The notes under the pieces: model-generated
Database searches by the model: none
Seen by the model: the letters and a program-made list of their open reading frames with translations, nothing else
Told to the model about the DNA's origin: nothing
Source: Morinoia aosen
Lineage: Eukaryota > Arthropoda > Malacostraca > Amphipoda > Talitridae
Direction: 5' to 3'
NCBI GenBank assembly: GCA_030386875.1
Contig: CM059557.1
Coordinates: 59,288,514 to 59,352,513, forward strand
DNA length: 64,000 nt
In this document: positions 52,498 to 62,394 of the stretch, one piece after another
Numbering within the stretch: position 1 is the first letter of the stretch
Layout of the letters: the number at the start of each line of letters is the position of its first letter
Made by a program: the position numbers and the translations under genes

Positions 52498-53189
52498 GGG
52501 TGCTTACACACTACGAGCGGAGCGGAGCGGAGCGGAGCGGCGCGGAGCGGAGCGGCGACGGGCGTCAATAATGTCTTTGGCTATTCCTATGTATAGACGC
52601 TTTACCTTACACACTACAAGCGGAGCGGAGCGAGCGGCGAAGAGCGGAGCGGAGCGGCACGCTCGGGAAATTGAGGGATATTTATTGCCGCTAGCGGCGG
52701 ACTGAATTTGGTGAGTTTCCCTTCAATGTTTTCATTGAGGTTTCATAGAAAACTGATATACACTGGTAAGTGGGTAACTAATTTTCTCTAATCATACAAT
52801 ATGGCATTAAAGAAAGGTTTTATAAGGGTTTGGTTATGTTTTTTGAACATGTTCATACAATTAAAATATGTTATATGATAGCGAAACTCTCGAAAGAAGC
52901 TGGTTTCATCCTTAAGTATGAGAAAAATCGAGATTCATCTCTTTTCAGATCCTTGTACAGATGATGAAATTCACCATGGGTTTCTCTCGCAGAATTAACG
53001 GGATGGACCCAGTGCTTTCTTTTATTTTTTACTCCGTGCAGCAGCAGGAATGCACTCACAAAGTCCTCCATAGCGACTGATCAATCGCGCCGCTCCGCTT
53101 GTATGTGAACACCTCGCCGCTTCGCTCCGCTATACTCCTCTCCGCTCCGCTCCGCGCCGCTCCGCTCCGCTCGTAGTGTGTAAGCACCC
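52498..53189. mobile_element. Second PIF/Harbinger-like copy (692 bp)
   Basis: Ends are GGGTGCTTACACACTACGAG and its exact inverse at 53166-53189, continuing into GCGGAGCGG repeats on both sides. It contains a third inner block of the same repeat (52602-52670) and a transposase fragment on the minus strand. It is a non-autonomous deletion derivative. Confidence 0.8.
52871..53071 (-). pseudogene. Harbinger transposase N-terminus, truncated
   Basis: Reads MEDFVSAFLLLHGVKNKRKH, then WVHPVNSARETHGEFHHLYK and DLKRDESRFFSYLRMKPASF, the N-terminal region of Harbinger nucleases, parallel to 31424-31207. The catalytic domain is deleted. Confidence 0.8.
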
Positions 53190-53289
53190 TAAGCGGCCCA
53201 TACACGATTAATTATATTGCGCAAGCCTGGCTTGCACAAAAAATTGACAATTTTCAGTTGGCCACACACGGTCAGTATATTTGCGAGAG

Positions 53290-53568
53290 TTATTGGTGGA
53301 CACGATTCGTTTGCTATAGTATTCCGCGATTTTGCCGGGATTTCTTGGTCTTTTAGGAAGGCAAGGGCTTCAAAAACCACTAAGTCGGCCGATATACCTA
53401 GTCCGCTCCAGCACAGGATTTTTCTGAGTCCAAAACGTTTCCTAGTTCTGTGCGATAACTCTTGGAATTATTTTAAATTATTTTAGTGAAATGTAAATAT
53501 TTTTCCTGTAATTTTTCCACCAAGACAGCATAAGTTGCATCTTTCTTCGACCTTTTGGAAGTATTCAT
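53290..53568 (-). pseudogene. MADF-domain accessory protein remnant
   Basis: From ATG at 53568 the frames read SKRSKKDATYAVLVEKLQEK, SKSYRTELGNVLDSEKSCAG, VYRPT and EALAFLKDQEIPAKSRNT. This is the MADF domain pattern with the (Ser/Gly-rich)-A-D-x-VY.PT.W end. Three stops and one frameshift are present. Such proteins accompany Harbinger transposases. Confidence 0.65.
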
Positions 53569-53828
53569 CACTTTTTACTTTCCATAGCGCTGGTGAAGTT
53601 TAATAAACTTGTAAACATTCCAATACAAATTCCCTGTCTTCTTTTCCGCACACTTTAATGAGTAGGCGATTTACTCAATCTGAAAAAGAATATAGTTTAG
53701 CTTGCACATTAACATTGATGGTCACCGTACACGGTCAATTGATTGCGCAATGCTAGAGACTTGCACAAAAATATCAAGCAGAACTTGATTTACTCAATAC
53801 AATTGTGCAAATCCTCAATATCGCCCAT

Positions 53829-54387
53829 TGTCAGGCTATTGTCAGAGATGCCGACTAGTGCCTTGTAATTTCGCGGGAGGAAAAATAATTCTCTCGCAAA
53901 TAATCGAACTGGCGTATCACAGATACTTGCGAACCATATATCCGTCTCAGATTTCAAAATTTCAACAGCCAGAAAATTCTTCGGCTCTTAAACTTCAAAG
54001 CTTGATTTTTATATCGGCTTAAATTTCAACAGCACGAATTTCATTTCGGCTCTAACTTTCTAAGCCTGTATTACCAGCGCAAAAAACTTAGCTTGATTCG
54101 TCTCGACTCAAATTTCGAAAGCTTGAAAAACCAGCTCAAATCTTCAAACCTTGTAACCAGATCGGACTCCGAAAATTACTGAATAATATTCGCAACTTGG
54201 AAACTGTTGAAAAGCCCTCGCCTTAATAAAATAAATACTCAGCAACTGACTTTTCTCATATCCCTGAAAAATCAGGAAGATTCTCCGGAATAAAAGCCTT
54301 GGAACTTACGGCCCTCAGAACCCTAAAATAGGGAAACTATCTAACTTTTGGCGCCCAATGTGGATACGCCTCACCAACTATTTAACA
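53829..54387 (+). repeat. 5' LTR
   Basis: Rich in short TTTCAA/CAACAGC/CTTCAAAGC motifs. Differences from the 3' LTR: CTCTTAAAC versus CTCTAAAAC, CAGCACGAAT versus CAGCTCGAAT, and GACTTTTCTC versus GACTTCTCTC. Confidence 0.95.
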
Positions 54388-54390
54388 ATT

Positions 54391-54408
54391 TGGCGCCCGA
54401 ACAGGGAC
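54391..54408 (+). promoter_or_regulatory. Primer binding site, tRNA-Lys type
   Basis: TGGCGCCCGAACAGGGAC begins three bases after the LTR and is the 18-base complement of the 3' end of a tRNA-Lys, a primer used by several retroelement groups. Confidence 0.9.
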
Positions 54409-54557
54409 TACGAATCCTGAAAGCTAAGAAAAAAATAAAATAAAACAGGAGGACTTGACTCCCTGAAGCAGAAGAAAATAAAGAAGGACTTTGAATCCTG
54501 CACACCAAGAAAAATAAAAAGGAACCTCGACTTCCTGAAGCAAAGAAAAATCTCAAA

Positions 54558-56926
54558 ATGGATTGCGTCCAACGTGCCCGAGAGTACATGACTGCCCTAT
54601 TGGCCTCACTCCGGAGCAACCAGACTACCGTGAAACCTTCCTTCAAAGAATACGAATTCTGGAGGAAACTGAAGAACGAGAACGAGAAAGAGAAAGAGAA
54701 AGAGAAGAACGAGAGAGAGAAAGAGAGCGAGAGCATGAAATCCAGCTCCAACAACTCAACCAGCAATGGGCACCAGAAGCCAGACGGGTCAAAATACTCG
54801 ATATCGCTGCTTTTAACCCTGAACAAGAGGGGATCCAAGAATTCATGCAGCGTTTCGAGAGTCACAGCAACGCACTCGAATACACGGAATTTGAGGCTGT
54901 TCTCGCACTAGAAAATCTAGTAATGGCTAAGGAAAGAAGACTCATCCAGACATTGGCCGCTGTCGACCGCTACCAATTTAGGGAAATCAAAAATTTACTG
55001 CTGGAGTCCCACAAGATAACCCCTGCTAAACTGCGCAGTAACTACTATGAACTGAAGCCTGAGGAAGGAGACAATATGAGTCGATACATCCGGAGATTGG
55101 AACAAGCGCTTAACGCATGGCTCACCGGAAGCCAAGTAGAAGAAAATTACGACCAATTGAAAAATTTCATGCTTATGGATAGGGTCTACTCCAGTCTACC
55201 GTCTCACCTTGCTACTCAACTCAAGGACAGAAGCGGTAACACCTTAGCGACTCTAGCTGAACAAGGGGACAAATTTCTACAAGCCCGACCCAATACAACT
55301 CTCCAGAAACTGTGTGAGAACCGTCTGTCGAATAACAAAAACGAAGGTCAAGAATCTTCAATGGGAAAACCTTCCAGAAGTTCTCAAGTGAATCGATTTT
55401 CTAACACCACAACCGGAAATTATCGACCTTCACCTTCTCAGACCCAAAATTTCAACTATCGACCTCCTCAGAACCGAAATCCCCAGTATCAACCTGCACC
55501 GCCTCAGAATCAGAATTTCCAGTATAGGCCAAGGACAACTGGACCAGCTCACGTAGAAGGCAGAGCCAACTACTTTAACCGTCCGCCGATGACCTGGAGA
55601 ACATTCTTCTGTAATTACCATGGAGAAAATTCAACTCATTCTAGCGCGGAGTGCCAAGTACTTAACCCGCAATCTCAGCAAAATACCTCTTCCCGAAATG
55701 AAAGAGGTGCGGCACAACCTACTGCCCACATAAATTATATCGAAGAGGAGTCCCCAGGATATACCCTGCCACCCGTTGAATGTAATCATGCTGCGGTAAC
55801 TTCGGACACAACCGAACTATTACTAGGACAGTTGAAAAAGTGTCAGGGCAAACTCAATAACAAACCAGTAGAAATCTTGCTGGATGGAGGAGCCACAGCC
55901 GTATTTGTAAATAAAGCCCTTGTGCCCGAACAAAATATGTCTAAAAACAAAATCACTGTGAAGCTAGCTGACAGCCAAACTTTCGTAGCGCCGTTAGCAA
56001 ACGTAAAACTTGACTGCCCCTATTATCGAGGCAACATCACAGTCGTAGTGATGGATAACCCTGCAACCGACATAATCCTAGGACGTGTGCCAGGAACTAC
56101 ATCCTTTGAAGAAGAGCATACGCCTCCTATCATAACTAAAACCTCTAATGTCACTATAAGAGCGAGTGCAAAGAGAGAAGAAATTGAAAAATCTAAAGAA
56201 CCAAAACAGCTGCAGATCAACAAGGAAGAGTTCATTAAACTACAGCACAACTGTGCTCCTTCAAAGCAGCTCTTCAAAAGAGCCGATAATAAAAATGAAG
56301 AAATTCAGAACAATGGCAGATCATACCAGCCTCATAAAGAAATTCCTTATCAAAAGACTCTCCATAATGGCCACATCAACCCTGACGGGAAGTGTCCGCT
56401 GTATGGGAAGATGCTTGAGCCAACCAAAGAAGAAATAGAGAAATTAGAAAGTAATGATCGTAATACACTGTCTGGCATGCGCGATAAAGGCCTAGTCCTA
56501 ACAAGACCTTGGCGTCCATGGCCACCGGCATCTACAGTAGACCGCAGGACACCCTGGCCTCCAAACAGCAGCTGCTGCCAGAAAACGACGAATGCGTTCC
56601 GAGCTCGTCATCTCAAAAAGATCAACGAACAAAACTGGCGACCAGATCAGCAATCGAAAATTGGCGACCATATCAGCGACCAAAATTGGCGACCAAGATC
56701 AACGATGCACAATGGCGACCATCGACCTCTTATAATATATCTGCAACAAGCTGATAAACTAAACCGACGAGGGCTTTATACTTCAGCCTCTTTCAAATTA
56801 AAGCGGAACATATTCCTGGAGTGGAGAACCATCTCGCCGACTTCTTATCCCGCTCTCCCAACCAACCAGAACTGGATTCGGCCTCTTCAGAAGAGAAAGG
56901 ACAAGAATGTTTCTGAGCTGTATTAG
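54558..56926 (+). pseudogene. gag-protease of the LTR element, with pol remnant
   Basis: Gag starts at 54558 (MDCVQRAREYMTAL). One base shift near 54600 moves to the frame running to 56926. A charged run of Glu-Arg repeats is followed by a capsid-like region (FNPEQEGIQEFMQRFESHSN, DNMSRYIRRLEQALNAWL), a Pro/Asn/Gln-rich linker (NYRPPQNRNPQYQP) and a Cys/His motif FFCNYHGENSTHSSAEC. The protease reads VEILLDGGATAVFV and TDIILGRVPG; the usual D(S/T)G is DGG. After about 56490 the frame crosses repeated NWRPD units. At 56770-56925 another frame gives KAEHIPGVENHLADFLSRSP, the end of RNase H, so reverse transcriptase is deleted. Confidence 0.88.
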
Positions 56927-57092
56927 AATAAGTGCTTCTAATTGTTAAGAAGTAGTCTTAAGCCTTCTTTATAAGCTATCTGATGTACATATGAACCATT
57001 ATATTAATTGATAGGCCAAAAAGCACCATCGACATCGGGCTTCATAGCATGTTCGCGACATTACTTGCAGTGATGTCTTCTCGGTAAGGGCG

Positions 57093-57651
57093 TGTCAGGC
57101 TATTGTCAGAGATGCCGACTAGTGCCTTGTAATTTCGCGGGAGGAAAAATAATTCTCTCGCAAATAATCGAACTGGCGTATCACAGATACTTGCGAACCA
57201 TATATCCGTCTCAGATTTCAAAATTTCAACAGCCAGAAAATTCTTCGGCTCTAAAACTTCAAAGCTTGATTTTTATATCGGCTTAAATTTCAACAGCTCG
57301 AATTTCATTTCGGCTCTAACTTTCTAAGCCTGTATTACCAGCGCAAAAAACTTAGCTTGATTCGTCTCGACTCAAATTTCGAAAGCTTGAAAAACCAGCT
57401 CAAATCTTCAAACCTTGTAACCAGATCGGACTCCGAAAATTACTGAATAATATTCGCAACTTGGAAACTGTTGAAAAGCCCTCGCCTTAATAAAATAAAT
57501 ACTCAGCAACTGACTTCTCTCATATCCCTGAAAAATCAGGAAGATTCTCCGGAATAAAAGCCTTGGAACTTACGGCCCTCAGAACCCTAAAATAGGGAAA
57601 CTATCTAACTTTTGGCGCCCAATGTGGATACGCCTCACCAACTATTTAACA
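57093..57651 (+). repeat. 3' LTR
   Basis: Near-identical to 53829-54387. No clear polypurine tract precedes it: the last bases are TCTTCTCGGTAAGGGCG. Confidence 0.95.
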
Positions 57652-57723
57652 CCCATACACGGTCAATTTAATTGACAATTAAGGGTATTGACAATGATAT
57701 TGCGCAATATAATTGATCGCCGC

Positions 57724-60700
57724 TTTATACCGCTTAAATTAAAGCATCCGTAGATGCCTTCATCATTCATCATCATCATTATACCAATCTCACATGAAAA
57801 CTTTACATTTGCTCACATTTACACACAGTTTTATCAGTTATTAAATTATTTGCAGTCAATTGGTGTGATACCACAGTCCATATCTAGAAAATCGTCAACT
57901 TATCAGTGATAAGTTATCACTAAGTGATTTTCAGCTTGGCACCGATGACGTAAATGGCAATTGGCCAATGAAGGACCCCAGAAATCGTCACGTTACAAAA
58001 TATCGTCGCGTGACTCTGTTTTACTCATGTGAAGGCAGTGACAGAGGTGTTACGTAGATTACAGTAGAAATGGCTCCTTACGTACGCTTAAAAAGTGCTC
58101 GATGGCTAATTGTGGTAATAAAATTAAATCACGTTTTCTCTATTCAGAAATACCAGAAAGTTTTTGAAATCTTCAGCAGTTTCGAAAAGAGCTGTGAAAG
58201 ACCAACAAAATTTAAAACTTTTGGTCGAATCGTTTATTCCAAGTTAACGCAGTAAATCAAAGCTTCACTAATTGATAACAAGTTTCCTAATACCCAGAAT
58301 TTTGTGAAATGAATGACTCTTTAATTGTCCCACAATAGCACAGTGATAATTAAGAGTAGAACTTATATGCGCTTCAATGTTTGTTATCAATAATATATTA
58401 AAATATATTTGCAACTTAAACTAAAATAAAGAATACAGCAAACAATCCAATAATTAATTTACATTAAGAAAAAATCGTGTGCGTTTTATGCAAGATTTTT
58501 GTTCTAAGAGTAATGATTTTTTAAAATAAATGAATGATAATTGAAATTGTCTCAAATTGGGTATAATTTTACATTGGTAGTAACTGCTTGTTTCATATCA
58601 AAATTTAACACAATCAAAACCTCTCATTAGTAAGTATTTGAATAAATGATGGTTGCACACTTCGAATGTGCATTCATTGTCTTTTACCCAAGTTATTTTA
58701 GTTTGCTAGCATACAAACAAATTTCAAATTTCTATGCCATAAAAAGTATAGCTAAGTAGAAATAATGTGACTAGTTATAAGATATTTTTAAATAATTTGT
58801 GTATGGCTATTATGATATGAAGTAGTCATTATGGTATCATGATTTCACTCAATGAGCATGTGTGATCCATTCCAAATTTTTCTTTGCTTTTAAATTTTAC
58901 ACTTATTTTTCTACTGCTCATTGCTTGTATTATAATTAATAAAACGTCATGCAGGCTTCTTCACTTTCGTAGGGAAATGATAGTGTACCTACTCTGACTT
59001 TACATAGCAGTAAGATAAATCACTAGATTTTGAATAAGTCAGCTTTCCATCCTACATCTGGTCACTTTCAAAGGAGACCTTAATGCCATGAAAAGTGATC
59101 ATACAGGTGTTCACAGAGGTGGCCATGCAGAATTGGCCTCCAAAGGTGACCATACGAAGTTTACATAGTTTACATAGGGTTCCTCTTGTTAATTCATGGT
59201 CTAGAAACACGATAAATTGGTCTTTCTGAAAAATTTTGTTCAGGGTAGACTAAATGGAATCTCAATTATTATGAACTCCATCTCAAGTTGAAATTTGACT
59301 AAAACTGAATGAATAAAAATCCAGTTCAAATGAATAAAGCTTATTAAGATAAAGAATGTTCACATTGAGATTGAGAAATTTGCATATTGAAACATTGAAG
59401 TTAATTACAAAATCAGTTTATGCTAAAATTGAAAATAACAATAATTTAATGTACAACACTCTACTTAGTTAAGGAATGTCACTTTAAAAAAATGTTATAT
59501 AGGCAATGAATTAATTTATGTTAAAAAATATTTTTGTTTTCTGTATTTGAAACTGTACAGCATTTTTGGAGGAAATCCTACACACACCATCATTGCCTAA
59601 GGGAAACACAGTAAATATTTTGTTTTTATACACACGTTAACAGTACAGTTTTAAGGGGGCATGCTCATCAAAAACGTCAGGTTTTTTAATTTTTGATTTT
59701 TGCATAATTAGATTTTTCATGTTTTCAAGCGTCAGCTGTGAAAATTTCATAATGATCAGTGTAACGGTTTACAAGATACAGGAGTTAGAAGCTGGATAAT
59801 GGGGTGATTTACTTTAATTATTAGGTGAAAATTTAAATGATTTATTTGCACTTGAAGGGGTAAAAAAAACATTTCTGGTACCTCAAAGGGCTGTGTTTTG
59901 AAAATGGTGTGGGTACTCATGAGGGGCCAGCACATTCTGAGCCATTCATTAATTGTGCAAGTATTCATTAAAAAAACTGCAGCTATTGCAAGATTATTTT
60001 TGAAATTTTCCTACACCCCTTTTCTCCTATTGAAAGTTATTAACATTACGATCAACAGAAACTCTATCACTCTTTGTAGAAATTTGATTCTACTTTCATT
60101 TGATGCAGATAAGATTTGTCTACAAAAATAGGGAGCAGAATATGAAGTTCTACTCTAGACTTGAGTTCTGACAAAAAAGCGTATTCTTTCGAAAATTTTT
60201 GAATATTTAACTTTTTCATAATGCAACATTCAAAATTCTGTTCCCGTTAATTATATACTGTTTATTTATACCTGTATGTTTTAGGAGACAAGAATAAAGT
60301 TTCTACGTTGAAAAGTGATTGCGGTTCTGTTGCTTGAAAAAGTGCAAAAAATTGTACATTCATTTGTTGAAATTTTTCCAATTGCCAAAATCAAAACTTT
60401 TAGACGATGAAAATGTATTTAGAATTTGATTTTACAAATGTGAACCATGTTCTATTAAACTAGGTACCATAGTATGATGTAACAAGGCAAAAGATTGGAA
60501 AAAATGAAACGCAGAAGTACATTGAATGCCAGGTGGTTTACATGTGAGATAAAAGAAGAACGAATGAGAAAGAAGACTCTAACCAAGAAACAACGTAAAA
60601 TACAAAAAATTTGAGGGACACAGCGTTACAGAGGATGAATAGTAGAGCCCATGGAGAGTACAGGGACCAGAAAAAGAAACTGAAAGTTTCAAAAGAGTTT

Positions 60701-61696
60701 GGATTGTACAAGTGGATGCCTAGCATAACGCAAAAGTTTATATTAACCTAGTATGTTGAAAAGAATGAGCCTAAGTGTGAGATGTTCTATGATGCTAGTT
60801 TTGTTAGCCAATTCTTGTTTGCTGTGAGGTCTAAAGCGTTGAGTGCATGGGAATAGACGCATGTGGAGGTGGAATGAGAATAAAAATAGTAGTAGTTTGG
60901 TCACCAGTGTGATAGGGAAATGAATATATTTGAAACAGTAAAGAATGCATGAAACTCTTATCTAAAAGGATTGCATTTTTATTTTTTTAGATTCTTGGGG
61001 TGGAGCCCGAGGACGTTGTTATTTCATATGAAGAAATTGAGGCACCTACAACTTTATAGGAGCCTACGATTGCTATTTAAATGGACTGACGCGACAGGTT
61101 AATTTACTTGTCCAAATTTTTCATTAACACGTACAGAGCAAAACTTTGTGGTATGCAAGTGAACAACTCCTTGTATCATTGAAAACTAAAATGTCATTTT
61201 TTTGGGAGGTTGATTTCCTTCAAATACAGTTTTGGTAGTACACTACTATTTAATTTTTGCGGTGCGTCATTAGGTCACCCCAAGAACGCTCTTTTCACTA
61301 CGTCCTCCCTCATAGCATCGCGCTTCACCTATTTGTATTTATTCACCAACACTTCATATGCAGCTTTTTTTAATTGTTTATTTAGATATTGCACGCTTTT
61401 AACACACCAGAGGCAAGGGTAGCTTTGATAAACCACTTTAATCCTTTGAGGAACGCTTTAGAATCCATTTCACTGATTAATGTTGGCAAAGAAGAGACCG
61501 TTACCTCACCAGTAGATATATCACGCAAATTATAGTAATTGCCATTTTTCCCAACAGTATACTGGTTAATACTTTTCCTTTAAAAATCTAAAATGTATCA
61601 TATGTGACAAAAAGGTATTGCAGCTCGTTCTATTTAAGCAGTATTATTCAAGCAGAATGAAAGCGCAAAACAAGAGCGAAATGACAAGTTGGGCAT
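57724..61696. other. Long AT-rich stretch without recognisable genes
   Basis: About 4 kb with only short random-looking frames. Minor features: palindrome AGTGATAAGTTATCACT (57905-57921) and a small frame at 58070-58255 without a known domain. The stretch 59640-60320 has long imperfect frames on both strands but no motif, and a purine-rich part at 60490-60720 recalls decayed coding sequence (many Lys/Arg codons) without an identifiable family. Confidence 0.5.
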
Positions 61697-61911
61697 TCCG
61701 AGCCCACTCACGGGTCAGTTGGCAGTACGAGCCGTAAGCTCCACACACAAAATATCAAGAAAACCAAATCAGCTCCAACTCCAACTCATGCCTAGAAATT
61801 GGCTTGAGTTGGAGCATGAGCGTATCCACTCACGACGCAAATTGGCATGACTTGGGGGTTTGCGCACCGAGTTGGAGTTGGTGGCATGTGTCGTGAATGG
61901 GCCCCTTTAAT
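61697..61911. mobile_element. Small foldback or MITE-like repeat
   Basis: The left part GAGCCCACTCACGGG and the inverted right part GGGGCCCATTCACGACAC share GCCCA(C/T)TCACG. Inside, CTCCAACTCA pairs perfectly with TGAGTTGGAG, and further GAGTTGGAGTTGG / CCAACTCCAACTC strings are complementary. It looks like a short self-complementary non-autonomous element. The boundaries are approximate. Confidence 0.55.
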
Positions 61912-62134
61912 ACTCTACACTTTATCGTGAGAAATAAAACACTCAAATTTTAGTGCAACATTCCTTACAAAAAATTGAGAACATAAATATTTTATACTGT
62001 AATGGTTTTTAATTTTTTAAAATTAATATTTTTATTGTATTCACAGTTAAACATCAACCGAGTCTTGTTTCAGCTGCAGGCGTTCATATTTGAGCCAATG
62101 AAAGATCATTGCTAGATTCTGAAAATCTTAGATC

Positions 62135-62394
62135 TAAAGCGGCCCATAGACGATCAATTTAATTCTCATTATCATTGACTCAATAAATTCATCACTTGAT
62201 GAACTGTTGCATCTGGTCACTCCATAAAAGTACCAAGTTTTTACTTTTCACGAGGATTTTAAAAAGTAGGTTAACAATTATAAATAAAATTACTTAACTA
62301 CATTCAAATAATATAATATAATATAATATAATAATAAGACATTAAAAGTACTAGATATTTGTAGCAGCGTCCTCCAGTATGCAAAAAGTCAACG
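62135..62394. other. Solitary Harbinger-like end and microsatellite
   Basis: TAAAGCGGCCCATAGACGAT, CAATTTAATT resembles the ends at 53193 and 57723. No partner end is visible. A (ATAAT)n microsatellite lies at about 62308-62336. Confidence 0.5.

Larger units (their letters stand above)
53829..57651 (+). mobile_element. Ty3/gypsy-type LTR element with most of pol deleted
   Basis: Two 559-base LTRs (TGTCAGGCTATTG ... TATTTAACA) differ at about three positions. The 5-base target duplication is CCCAT (53824-53828, 57652-57656). A perfect lysine-type primer site, gag and protease are followed directly by the end of RNase H, with reverse transcriptase and integrase missing. It could only move with help from a complete relative. 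Confidence 0.93.
53193..57723. mobile_element. Harbinger-like TIR element remnant hosting the LTR element at 53829
   Basis: The left end GCGGCCCATACACGATTAAT, TATATTGCGCAA, and the right end read inverted, GCGGCGATCAATTATATTGC, GCAA, form imperfect inverted repeats. The interior carries a decayed MADF frame. GTACACGGTCAATTGATTGCGCAA-type strings recur internally (53726-53750). A solitary related end lies at 62135. Without the LTR element the remnant is about 0.7 kb. Confidence 0.6.

Noticed and set aside
54371-54865. Minus-strand 164-codon frame rich in Ser/Phe
   Set aside because: Antisense shadow of the Glu/Arg repeat tract in gag.
58070-58255. Small frame as a THAP-type zinc finger gene
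   Set aside because: An alternative frame gives CSMANCGN, superficially like a THAP start, but the remaining conserved residues are absent and a stop follows.
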